Position numbers and translations under genes: made by a program. A stretch of 33,646 nt of DNA from an uncultured Eubacteriales bacterium (lineage in GTDB: Bacteria > Bacillota > Clostridia > Lachnospirales > Lachnospiraceae): assembly GCA_900545175.1 (NCBI GenBank), contig UQYF01000031.1, forward strand, positions 1 through 33,646. The letters are read 5' to 3'. Within the stretch, counting starts at the first letter, position 1, and each line of letters opens with the position of its first letter. Positions 1 through 6,840 of the stretch are shown here, piece by piece. Under the pieces are notes generated by a model. The model ran no database searches and was not told the origin of the DNA. It saw only the letters and a program-made list of their open reading frames with translations.

Positions 1-46
1 TATAACTTGTTATACACGGTTAAGTTCATAAGGCATGTTTTGACAC
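1..46 (+). repeat. End of the GTGTCAAAACATG intergenic repeat family (cut by window edge)
   Basis: The first 46 bases match the right end of the 3513-3836 element, ending in the conserved core CATGTTTTGACAC and followed by a CGAATC-like tail. About 36 of 46 positions agree by eye. The middle (around TTAAGTT) is closer to the left arm of that element read on the other strand. Whatever lies upstream is outside the window, so this could be the edge of a full element. It sits directly upstream of the first gene of the Ter locus. Confidence 0.7.
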
Positions 47-91
47 CCGAATCATAATAGGAAATTCGTTGAAATACCAAAGTGAAATACT

Positions 92-1219
92 ATGAAAAAA
101 GAGGTAAGCCAAGTGGAGTATAAAGAAAGTGATTTAGTGAGAATAGCTAAGCGGGAAAATAATCCCAAGAGGGGATATCTGGTAGTGGATCCATTGCAGG
201 GAAAACATATTCCGGTGTCGCCGTCAAGAGCATTGAAGCTTTTTTCGGCTCTTGCCGATACATTTACTTATGATTACAGGGACGAGAGGCTGCTTTTGGT
301 GGGATTTGCAGAGACTGCGACAGCCATAGGCGCACAGGCTGCGATTTGTGCGAATGCCAAGTATATCCAGACCACCCGCGAGACGATTCCGGATGTAGAA
401 TATCTTTTTTTTTCGGAGGAGCACAGCCATGCCACAGAGCAGAAGCTTGTAAAGGATGACATTGATGCGGCTGCTGACAAAATTGACAGAATTATCTTTA
501 TTGAAGATGAAGTTACAACAGGTAAAACAATTCTGAATATTATAACAATTCTTGAAAAGAAATATCCGGGTGCATTTAAATATTCTGTTGCATCGCTTTT
601 AAACGGAATGAATGAAGAGAGCCTGAGCCTGTACAGCAAAAAGGGTATTCCGCTATATTATCTGGTTAAGACAGAACATAGCGGATATGAAGAAAAGGCA
701 GCAGGTTATAATGCGGATGGCATATATTATGATGTTGACTTATCGGAGGATGGAACCGGATGTTATACATACATGGAAGCCTGCGGTGCAGAAAATTCAA
801 GAAGGCTTGTAGATTCAGCGGATTATCTGAATGCCTGTAAGGAGCTATGGGCGAAGATACATAAAAATATCGGGGATATCAAAGACAGCACAATTCTGGT
901 AGCCGGAACAGAGGAGACTATGTTTCCTGCGCTGTATGTCGGCTCGATGCTTGAAAATTCAGGCAATACTGTGCTTTGCCATTCGACGACAAGAAGCCCT
1001 ATTGCAGTGAGTAAAGAGAATAATTATCCTCTGCATGAGCGGTATGAGTTAAGGAGCCTGTATGATAGTGAGAGAAAGACATTCATATATGATATCGGAG
1101 AATATGATTATGTATTTATAGTTACCGATGCTCCCAAGGCTGGGACAGAAGGAGTAAGAACGCTTGTAAATGCGCTTTCGAAGAAAAATAAAAATATAAC
1201 ATTGATAAGGTGGTGCTGA
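92..1219 (+). CDS. PRTase_2-TRSP phosphoribosyltransferase of Ter-type operon
   Basis: This 375-residue cytosolic protein has two parts. The N-terminal part (about 20-230) is a type I phosphoribosyltransferase fold with the PRPP-binding loop FIEDEVTTGKT at about 136-146. The C-terminal part (about 255-375) carries the signature TRSP at 300-303, which names the domain usually found behind PRTase_2. Such proteins belong to the predicted nucleoside-like metabolite module of Ter stress operons; the actual substrate is unknown. It is the first of three tightly packed genes, and its stop lies one base before the next start. The ATG at 92 has a poor ribosome binding site. The in-frame GTG at 113 has AAGAGGT 7 bases ahead and may be the real start. 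Family assignment is strong; the reaction is inferred. Confidence 0.85.
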   Translation: MKKEVSQVEYKESDLVRIAKRENNPKRGYLVVDPLQGKHIPVSPSRALKLFSALADTFTYDYRDERLLLVGFAETATAIGAQAAICANAKYIQTTRETIPDVEYLFFSEEHSHATEQKLVKDDIDAAADKIDRIIFIEDEVTTGKTILNIITILEKKYPGAFKYSVASLLNGMNEESLSLYSKKGIPLYYLVKTEHSGYEEKAAGYNADGIYYDVDLSEDGTGCYTYMEACGAENSRRLVDSADYLNACKELWAKIHKNIGDIKDSTILVAGTEETMFPALYVGSMLENSGNTVLCHSTTRSPIAVSKENNYPLHERYELRSLYDSERKTFIYDIGEYDYVFIVTDAPKAGTEGVRTLVNALSKKNKNITLIRWC

Positions 1220-1220
1220 T

Positions 1221-2270
1221 TTGAGAAGCTCTTATTCTGAGGAAGATGTAATTCTTCTCTTAAAAGACATAACAGGCATGGTCAAGCCTCAATCCACAGA
1301 GGAAAGAGAAAGGCTTATTCAGGCAGGAAAGCATTATTGCGAGATGCTGCCGATAGAATATGTACCGACAGAAAAATATATGCAGGTCTATGAAGAAGCA
1401 TTGAAAAATTATGCCGGAGTGGTTGCCAACGCTATAGGCAGTCTGGCTGATAAAGTTATAAGCAGGCGTGGAAGGGATGTTGTACTTGTCTCGCTTGCAA
1501 GAGCCGGCATCCCTATAGGTATTCTGTTAAAAAGATACATTAAATACAAATACGGATATGATATCATGCACTACTCAATATCGATAATAAGAGGAAAAGG
1601 CATAGATGACAATGCGATGAGGTATCTGCTTGAGAGATATAAGGCTTCACAGCTTCTCTTTGTGGATGGCTGGATAGGAAAAGGCGCAATATTAAATGAG
1701 CTGAAAAAGGACTTGCAGGCGTATGAGGGCGTTTCCTCCGATATAGCGGTGGTGGCTGATCCGGCGAACGTGACACAGCTTTGCGGAACTCATGAGGATA
1801 TTCTTATTCCAAGTTCATGCCTTAACAGTACTGTGTCGGGACTGATAAGCAGAACATTTCTAAGAGATGATATTATAGGGAAGGATGACTTTCACGGTGC
1901 AGTCTACTATGGAGAACTAAGTGAAAAAGACCTTTCATACCAGTTCATTGAAGAGATTGAGAAATATTTTAATAAAAATCCAAAAGAGGATAATTTCAGG
2001 CTTGAAGGCTGCGGAATCGATGAGGTCAAGGAGCTTGCCGAAAAATATGGCATAGATGATATTAATTTGATAAAGCCGGGAATAGGTGAAGCTACAAGAG
2101 TACTGCTTAGAAGAGTTCCATGGAAAATACTCATCGATGAGAGGTATAAAGACAATCCGCAGCTTGAGCACCTTATAAGGCTTGCTGATGAGAAGAATGT
2201 TCCGGTAGAATATTGCACTCTTAACCATTATAAGTGCTGTGGAATTATAAAGAAACTTGCAGATGCATAG
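1221..2270 (+). CDS. PRTase_1-like / StiP-family protein
   Basis: This 349-residue protein belongs to the family often labelled 'cysteine protease StiP' or PRTase_1, which accompanies the TRSP phosphoribosyltransferase in Ter-type loci. The core has SLARAGIPIG at 91-100 and the PRPP-loop-like VDGWIGKGAI at 148-157, so a phosphoribosyltransferase-like fold is more likely than a protease; the protease label is not supported by anything visible here. The C-terminal part ends in a Cys-rich stretch (CTLNHYKCCGI). The start is TTG at 1221, set by AAGGTGG at 1207-1213 inside the end of the upstream gene, one base after its stop, which implies translational coupling. It is followed 11 bases later by the ATP-grasp gene. 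The reaction is unknown. Confidence 0.82.
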   Translation: MRSSYSEEDVILLLKDITGMVKPQSTEERERLIQAGKHYCEMLPIEYVPTEKYMQVYEEALKNYAGVVANAIGSLADKVISRRGRDVVLVSLARAGIPIGILLKRYIKYKYGYDIMHYSISIIRGKGIDDNAMRYLLERYKASQLLFVDGWIGKGAILNELKKDLQAYEGVSSDIAVVADPANVTQLCGTHEDILIPSSCLNSTVSGLISRTFLRDDIIGKDDFHGAVYYGELSEKDLSYQFIEEIEKYFNKNPKEDNFRLEGCGIDEVKELAEKYGIDDINLIKPGIGEATRVLLRRVPWKILIDERYKDNPQLEHLIRLADEKNVPVEYCTLNHYKCCGIIKKLADA

Positions 2271-2281
2271 GAGAATGGATA

Positions 2282-3286
2282 ATGCTTAGAGTATGGTTTA
2301 ATCATTGGTTTAGTACATCGTATGGTTTGATAGAATTGCTGAAAAAGGATTCGAATCATGAGGTTTATGTGATTGCGAGCAATAAACAGATTGATTCTGT
2401 TATTCACAAGGTATGCGATGAGTGGTATCAGGACTCATTAGCTGACGGAGAGGAATACATTGAATACTGCCTTGATTTTTGCAGGGAGCATAAGGTGGAT
2501 GTATTTATCCCGCGAAGAAAGATGGTGGATATAAGCAGGGAGATTGACCGCTTCAGAAAAATCGGAGTCAAGGTGATGGTGGACGACTACGAGGTAATGA
2601 AGATTTTAAATGACAAAGCCGCCGCCTATGATTTTTTAAGAGACTGTCAGGGAGTACATATCCCTGACTATGCAATGGTCAACACGGCTGATGAATTTAA
2701 GGAAGCATATGAGCACCTTCATGAAAAGTATGAACAGGTCTGCGTGAAATTTGTCAAAGATGAAGGTGCTATGAGCTACCGCAGAATAATTGACCATGTT
2801 GACAGAGTGAAGAGATTAAGAGTGTATCCCGGTGCCGAAGTATCATATGATGATTACACTGCGGCATTAGCCGAGGCGGGCAGATTTGATGACCTTATGG
2901 TGATGCCGTATCTTCCGGGAGAGGAGATAAGTGTGGATTGCCTGAATACGGCAGGAGGTCTTATTGCAGTTCCGCGTTATAAAGGAAATGCACGCCATGA
3001 GAGAATCATGTATGATAAAGAAATCCTTGATGCTGCAAAAAATATCATGGAAAAGGTTAAGCTTGAATACCCATGTAACATACAGTTCAAGTTCAAGGAC
3101 AATATACCATATCTTCTTGAGATTAATACCAGAATGTCAGGAGGCTTGCAGATGACATGTCTCGGCGCTGACATAAATATCCCGGCTATAGCTCTCAATA
3201 AGCTGCTCGGAACGGATGTGGAATGGAAAATTAACCGGACGGACAGAGTGGTGTCCTATATTGAGATACCGCAGATTATCAGGTGA
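2282..3286 (+). CDS. ATP-grasp ligase of Ter-type operon
   Basis: This 334-residue protein has the ATP-grasp layout: an N-terminal Rossmann-like lobe (about 1-105, VFIPRRK near 74-80), a lid region with CVKFVKDEGA at about 154-163, MPYLPGEEISVD at 208-219 (metal/ATP site), and LLEINTRMSGG at about 278-288 with the metal-binding Glu and Asn. ATP-grasp enzymes join a carboxylate to an amine, thiol or similar group via an acyl-phosphate. This one matches the Ter-associated subgroup by context and probably acts on the product of the two upstream PRTase genes. The start is ATG 2282, chosen because AGGAG lies 8 bases ahead; a longer reading frame from 2234 overlaps the upstream gene and lacks a site. 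It is the last gene of the left operon. Confidence 0.85.
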   Translation: MLRVWFNHWFSTSYGLIELLKKDSNHEVYVIASNKQIDSVIHKVCDEWYQDSLADGEEYIEYCLDFCREHKVDVFIPRRKMVDISREIDRFRKIGVKVMVDDYEVMKILNDKAAAYDFLRDCQGVHIPDYAMVNTADEFKEAYEHLHEKYEQVCVKFVKDEGAMSYRRIIDHVDRVKRLRVYPGAEVSYDDYTAALAEAGRFDDLMVMPYLPGEEISVDCLNTAGGLIAVPRYKGNARHERIMYDKEILDAAKNIMEKVKLEYPCNIQFKFKDNIPYLLEINTRMSGGLQMTCLGADINIPAIALNKLLGTDVEWKINRTDRVVSYIEIPQIIR

Positions 3287-3512
3287 CATTGTCTGCGATT
3301 ATTTGAAATAACTGCTAAAGAGCATATGGTAGGTAATAGAAAGCTTGCAGAGCCTTTAAAGTGCATAGCTCTAAATAATGGCTGTGCCTGATTATATATT
3401 TAAATCCTCGGTATTTTTTATATAATAGAATACTGTTGGGGGCGAATAAGATTTTTTCATCAAATTGTATTAATTGTTTGATATAACTATGTTAAATCAT
3501 TTAAATAATTTA
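3287..3512. other. AT-rich intergenic spacer after the ATP-grasp gene
   Basis: There is no credible reading frame here. A weak stem with GU pairs can be drawn around 3410-3440, but it lacks a T run, so I do not call a terminator. The rest of the gap up to 3837 is taken by the inverted-repeat element. Confidence 0.5.
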
Positions 3513-3836
3513 CTTTATAAGCTTCCCGTGTCAAAACATGCGCTTTAAACTTAATTGTGTATAGCATGTTATATTTATACATATCACGACTTTGGGAGAA
3601 GCTTAGTTGTTCTTAGGACTCTGATTGATTCCCAGCCAAAAGCAGCATGGATGCTGCTTTAGAATCAATGCATACAAGGATGTATGCTTTGATTCGGTGG
3701 CGTATGTATAGAAAGCATTTATCAGAGTCCTTAGAACAACTTGCTTCGTACAATAGAGCTGATATGTATAAATATAACATGCTATACACTCTTAACGTAA
3801 ATGGGCATGTTTTGACACAGAAACTCTATTATAAAG
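3513..3836. mobile_element. MITE-like double inverted-repeat element, non-coding
   Basis: The core 3528-3818 begins GTGTCAAAACATG and ends with its reverse complement. Outside the core CTTTATAA (3513-3520) faces TTATAAAG (3829-3836). Each arm is about 100 bases. The inner stem 3605-3625 pairs with 3721-3741 at 20 of 21 positions. Between the arms sit two more hairpins: 3639-3648 with 3651-3660 (10 of 10, tiny loop) and 3662-3676 with 3681-3695 (14 of 15, loop AGGA). This could be a non-autonomous transposable element or a gene for a multi-branched RNA. The right arm recurs almost exactly at 20661-20733, with 5 differences in 73 bases. It lies between the convergent ATP-grasp and CitE-like genes and could also end both transcripts. 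No transposase is nearby. Confidence 0.75.
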
Positions 3837-3837
3837 A

Positions 3838-4797
3838 TTATTTTACTCCGAATGCCTCGGCAAGAAACAGCGTCTGCACCGCCCAGCTGCCATGGGTCTT
3901 ATATTCGTTCATCCGCTCCCCGCTCCGGCTTCCAAGAACAAGCGAATTGAGACTTTTATCCCACCCTAGTATTGCTTTTGCATCATCATAATCTTTTACG
4001 GATACCTTGTATTCGTCATTGACTATGGCAATCTGGTTAGGGTGGATTACAGTCTTTCCTGTAAAGCCGCATAATCTGTCATCTCTGATTTCCTGTCTTA
4101 AACCTGTATCCCAGCCGTCTCCGCTGTAATATTCCCACACGGGTCCCGAAACTACATAATCCATTCCATATACAGTGATAATGTCAGCAAATATATTGGA
4201 GACAGGTCTGATTTTATGTATGGACTCATCATTATGCCGTCTGAAGCCGAATGCATTGCATAAATCATTGCCGCCGACACGGATGTTGAGAACACGGTCT
4301 TCAACCTTAGAGAGAGAATCCTTAAGCCGGCAGAGTATATCAGTACGGTTTTTAGGATTGATAATGCATGAATTCTCATATATCGGCATCATATACATAG
4401 GTTTGTCCGCAATTTCATTGGCCTTTATCACGGCATTGATATAGTCATCTGCATTGTCGGTTGAAAACTTAGGAATTATAAATCCCGTGACAATATCGGC
4501 TGCCTTGCCAAGAAGCCCGGTAAGCCGTGTAATCTGTTCATGATTTCTCACGCGGATAAAAATTTTCGGAAGATAAAAAGATTTCTCCTGGGTATTGTTG
4601 TGAATCTGCTTAAGGGAACTTATCAGAATTATCTCAGCTTCCTCTACGAAATTATCATTTATGGTATCTTCAAGGCATAGAGCTAAAGAGAACTTTGTGC
4701 CGAATTTTTCTGAAATTATGGAATCGGCAATATCCTTCTTGTTTGCCGGACAGTAAAGCAACGCACCTACGCTATAATATATGATATCATTTTTCAA
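3838..4797 (-). CDS. HpcH/HpaI aldolase / citrate lyase (CitE)-like C-C bond lyase
   Basis: This 319-residue TIM-barrel protein belongs to the CitE-like superfamily, in the version associated with Ter operons. Motifs are CLEDT at 41-45 (metal/carboxylate site), FIRVRN at 80-85, RVGGNDL at 173-179 and GKTVIHPNQ at 247-255, the hallmark of the C-terminal substrate region. Members cleave or form C-C bonds in acyl-CoA-like or 2-oxo acid substrates; here it probably supplies or modifies a precursor for the metabolite built by the PRTase and ATP-grasp genes. It is transcribed against the left operon and divergently from the protease-fusion gene. The ribosome binding site is GGGGGAG, seen as CTCCCCC at 4804-4810 on the plus strand. 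Its stop is 2 bases from the inverted-repeat element. The substrate is unknown. Confidence 0.82.
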   Translation of the reverse strand: MKNDIIYYSVGALLYCPANKKDIADSIISEKFGTKFSLALCLEDTINDNFVEEAEIILISSLKQIHNNTQEKSFYLPKIFIRVRNHEQITRLTGLLGKAADIVTGFIIPKFSTDNADDYINAVIKANEIADKPMYMMPIYENSCIINPKNRTDILCRLKDSLSKVEDRVLNIRVGGNDLCNAFGFRRHNDESIHKIRPVSNIFADIITVYGMDYVVSGPVWEYYSGDGWDTGLRQEIRDDRLCGFTGKTVIHPNQIAIVNDEYKVSVKDYDDAKAILGWDKSLNSLVLGSRSGERMNEYKTHGSWAVQTLFLAEAFGVK

Positions 4798-4981
4798 AAT
4801 GTACTCCCCCTCTTCTTTTTTATATGCTTAGGTATCAGGTGACTGCCAAAAGAATTTTACATTGAAAAGTTCTATCGGTAAAATCATACAACAGCTGTTT
4901 TCATATAGCTGGTTCTGCAATTACATAATGTGTGTTTTAAAAAATAGGCATGCCCATAAAGTTTAGCACATCAATATGTAA
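4798..4981. other. Divergent intergenic region upstream of CitE-like and protease-fusion genes
   Basis: No gene is seen. A perfect 10-base palindrome AACAGCTGTT lies at 4890-4899 between the two divergent starts and could be an operator. A clear promoter for the minus-strand gene was not found. The plus-strand promoter and leader follow directly. Confidence 0.4.
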
Positions 4982-5010
4982 ATTGCAAATGAAATAAAGC
5001 TGTAGTACAA
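4982..5010 (+). promoter_or_regulatory. Sigma-A promoter for the YceG-protease fusion gene
   Basis: TTGCAA (4982-4987) and TACAAT (5005-5010) are separated by exactly 17 bases. The predicted start near 5017 gives a leader of about 170 bases. Confidence 0.65.
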
Positions 5011-5051
5011 TGCATTTAATCAGGGCACTGGAAATTGGAGGCCTGTAAAAG

Positions 5052-5108
5052 ATGCGGTTTTGCGAATCTATGTGTGAGATTCATGACAGCCGCAATGCAG
5101 GCATATGA
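5052..5108 (+). CDS. Possible 18-residue leader peptide overlapping a hairpin
   Basis: A short frame, MRFCESMCEIHDSRNAGI, starts at ATG 5052, 11 bases after GGAGG (5036-5040), and lies wholly in the leader of the protease-fusion gene. The same bases fold: TGCGG 5053-5057 with CCGCA 5090-5094, and GAATCT 5064-5069 with AGATTC 5077-5082. This could be a translated leader that controls the gene below, or chance; there is no Shine-Dalgarno match of ideal spacing and no family is known to me. Confidence 0.3.
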   Translation: MRFCESMCEIHDSRNAGI

Positions 5109-5187
5109 AAAAAAGAGGATAATCTATAAATATTTTATGCAGGATGTCTGATTGTCTGGTAGGGCAGGCTGTCAGAAAATGGGGATA

Positions 5188-6666
5188 ATGATGGAAAATA
5201 AGCTTGATTACCGATACAACATTATGAAAATCAATTCGCCGGAGGCTTTTATGAACGTCAGGGGCGGCTGTACGCATTGGGTGAGGGATGTATATTTTCT
5301 GAGAGTGCTGGGTGTGGATGCATCTATTGCGGAAACAGTAGCCGGGATTGATGCGGATGCAGCTAAGGAGGTCTTTGCAGGCAGGCTGGGCTATCTTAGG
5401 CTTAATAAGCTGATGCAGCTTAAAGATACGGAAGATATAGCCTACTATTCGAGAGAATATGATAAATGGAAAAATGAAAAAAAGCCCATTATATTAAAAA
5501 ATATGGCACTTAATACAGAACTTCAGGCTGTGCTTGACAGTGCACTTAATAAGCTTGATGAGGTTTACAGAAGTGACAGGGCAGCGGTGTCGGACTCGAT
5601 TGTGCGTAACTTTCTGACCAAGGTTTTATTCTGGCTTGACTGTATCTCAAAAGATATCTTATGCGGCTGGAGTGTGAGAAGAAGCACCAAAATCATAGCA
5701 GAAAATATCGTCAAGGAGCAGGAATATCTGTTTTTCTATTTTCTTACAAGGCTGGGATGCGATGTCATGCTTTTGCAGACATTTTCTGACGTGAAGATAA
5801 CAGACAGGCTTAAAAATTTGTCCGGCTATCTTGTACTTGGAGATTTTGGCAGGATTGTAATTCCTGAATATAAAAAGCAGCCGGAAAATACACCAAAAAC
5901 AGCAGATATACATAGAGCAGCGCAAAATTCGCAGAGGACAGAATATGGGCAGGAATCCGAAAAAGGAAATACAGAAAGCTGTAGGCAGGAGCAAAAAACT
6001 GAAAGTAGAAAAGAAGTAGTACTTGACAGAAGCAGCTTAAAAAGGGCAGACGATAGGAACACGTCTTACAAGACTAATGATACTCCAAAGGATAAAGAGA
6101 AGTCGTTCGAGGAGTTAGCATGCCTTGCATCATCGATAGTGATGATTTCTGTCCATGAGAGTGACGGCGGGGTTAAAAGCTCAGGCTCCGGAATAATGAT
6201 TGGAAAAGACGGATATATTCTGACAAATTGCCATGTGATTGCCGGAGGGAGTTTTTATTCGGTAAGAATTGAGGATGACAATGAGATATATACAACGGAT
6301 GAGCTTATAAAATATAATCCCGACTTAGATATGGCGATAATACGGATTAACAGGAAGCTTAATCCTCTGCATATCTATGATGGAAAGCAGAAGCTTGCAA
6401 GAGGACAGAAGGTGGTTGCCATCGGAAGCCCGCTTGGACTTTTTAATTCGGTGTCGGATGGCATTATATCAGGCTTTAGGACAATAAGGGATGAGAGCAT
6501 GATTCAGTTTACTGCGCCGATTTCTCCGGGCAGCTCTGGTGGGGCAGTGTTAAATATGCAGGGTGAGCTTATCGGAATCAGTACGGCAGGTATTGATAAC
6601 GGACAAAATATCAATCTTGCTGTTGATTATGAGAATATTCTGTTATTCACAAGGGGATTTCGATAA
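5188..6666 (+). CDS. YceG-like domain fused to trypsin/HtrA-like serine protease
   Basis: About 492 residues. Residues 1-230 resemble one unit of the YceG-like protein encoded next: helices around VRNFLTKVLFWLDCISKDIL followed by FYFLTRLGCDVMLLQ. A polar low-complexity linker (about 225-320, rich in Gln, Glu, Lys, Thr) joins it to an S1C-type protease with the full triad: His349 in TNCHVI, Asp381 in DLDMAII and Ser450 in GSSGG. No PDZ domain, signal peptide or membrane segment is visible, so it is probably cytoplasmic, unlike secreted HtrA. Start is uncertain: ATG 5188 or 5191 after GGGGA (5181-5185), or TTG 5152. It has its own promoter and leader. The role is inferred: a regulated protease within the Ter stress complex. 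Confidence 0.82.
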   Translation: MMENKLDYRYNIMKINSPEAFMNVRGGCTHWVRDVYFLRVLGVDASIAETVAGIDADAAKEVFAGRLGYLRLNKLMQLKDTEDIAYYSREYDKWKNEKKPIILKNMALNTELQAVLDSALNKLDEVYRSDRAAVSDSIVRNFLTKVLFWLDCISKDILCGWSVRRSTKIIAENIVKEQEYLFFYFLTRLGCDVMLLQTFSDVKITDRLKNLSGYLVLGDFGRIVIPEYKKQPENTPKTADIHRAAQNSQRTEYGQESEKGNTESCRQEQKTESRKEVVLDRSSLKRADDRNTSYKTNDTPKDKEKSFEELACLASSIVMISVHESDGGVKSSGSGIMIGKDGYILTNCHVIAGGSFYSVRIEDDNEIYTTDELIKYNPDLDMAIIRINRKLNPLHIYDGKQKLARGQKVVAIGSPLGLFNSVSDGIISGFRTIRDESMIQFTAPISPGSSGGAVLNMQGELIGISTAGIDNGQNINLAVDYENILLFTRGFR

Positions 6667-6722
6667 AATATTGTAAATTATATGTAAAATTATAAAAACA
6701 CAGCAGTTAAAAGGTTTTTGTC

Positions 6723-6751
6723 TTGAAAATACATGCCCTCTGTGCTATTAT
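6723..6751 (+). promoter_or_regulatory. Sigma-A promoter of the yceG-telA-terD operon
   Basis: TTGAAA (6723-6728) and TATTAT (6746-6751) have a 17-base spacer. Transcription would start near 6758, giving an 80-base leader to the ATG at 6841. No terminator lies between the protease stop at 6666 and here. Confidence 0.7.
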
Positions 6752-6840
6752 TGTAGTGTTAATTGACAGTGTAATGGTATTGATTTACGTTTTATGGTGA
6801 ACATAGATGAGATGAGTAAAATTGAAGGTGAGAATGCAAT

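Noticed and set aside
2234..2281. Upstream start for the ATP-grasp protein
   Set aside because: It would overlap the previous gene by 37 bases without a ribosome binding site; ATG 2282 has AGGAG at good spacing.
3405..3440. Terminator after the ATP-grasp gene
   Set aside because: Only a 7-pair stem with a GU pair and a large loop, with no T run directly after it.
3647..3991. 114-residue reading frame on the plus strand
   Set aside because: It is made of the inverted-repeat element and the antisense of the CitE-like gene, with no ribosome binding site; part of it recurs in the solo repeat arm at 20679.
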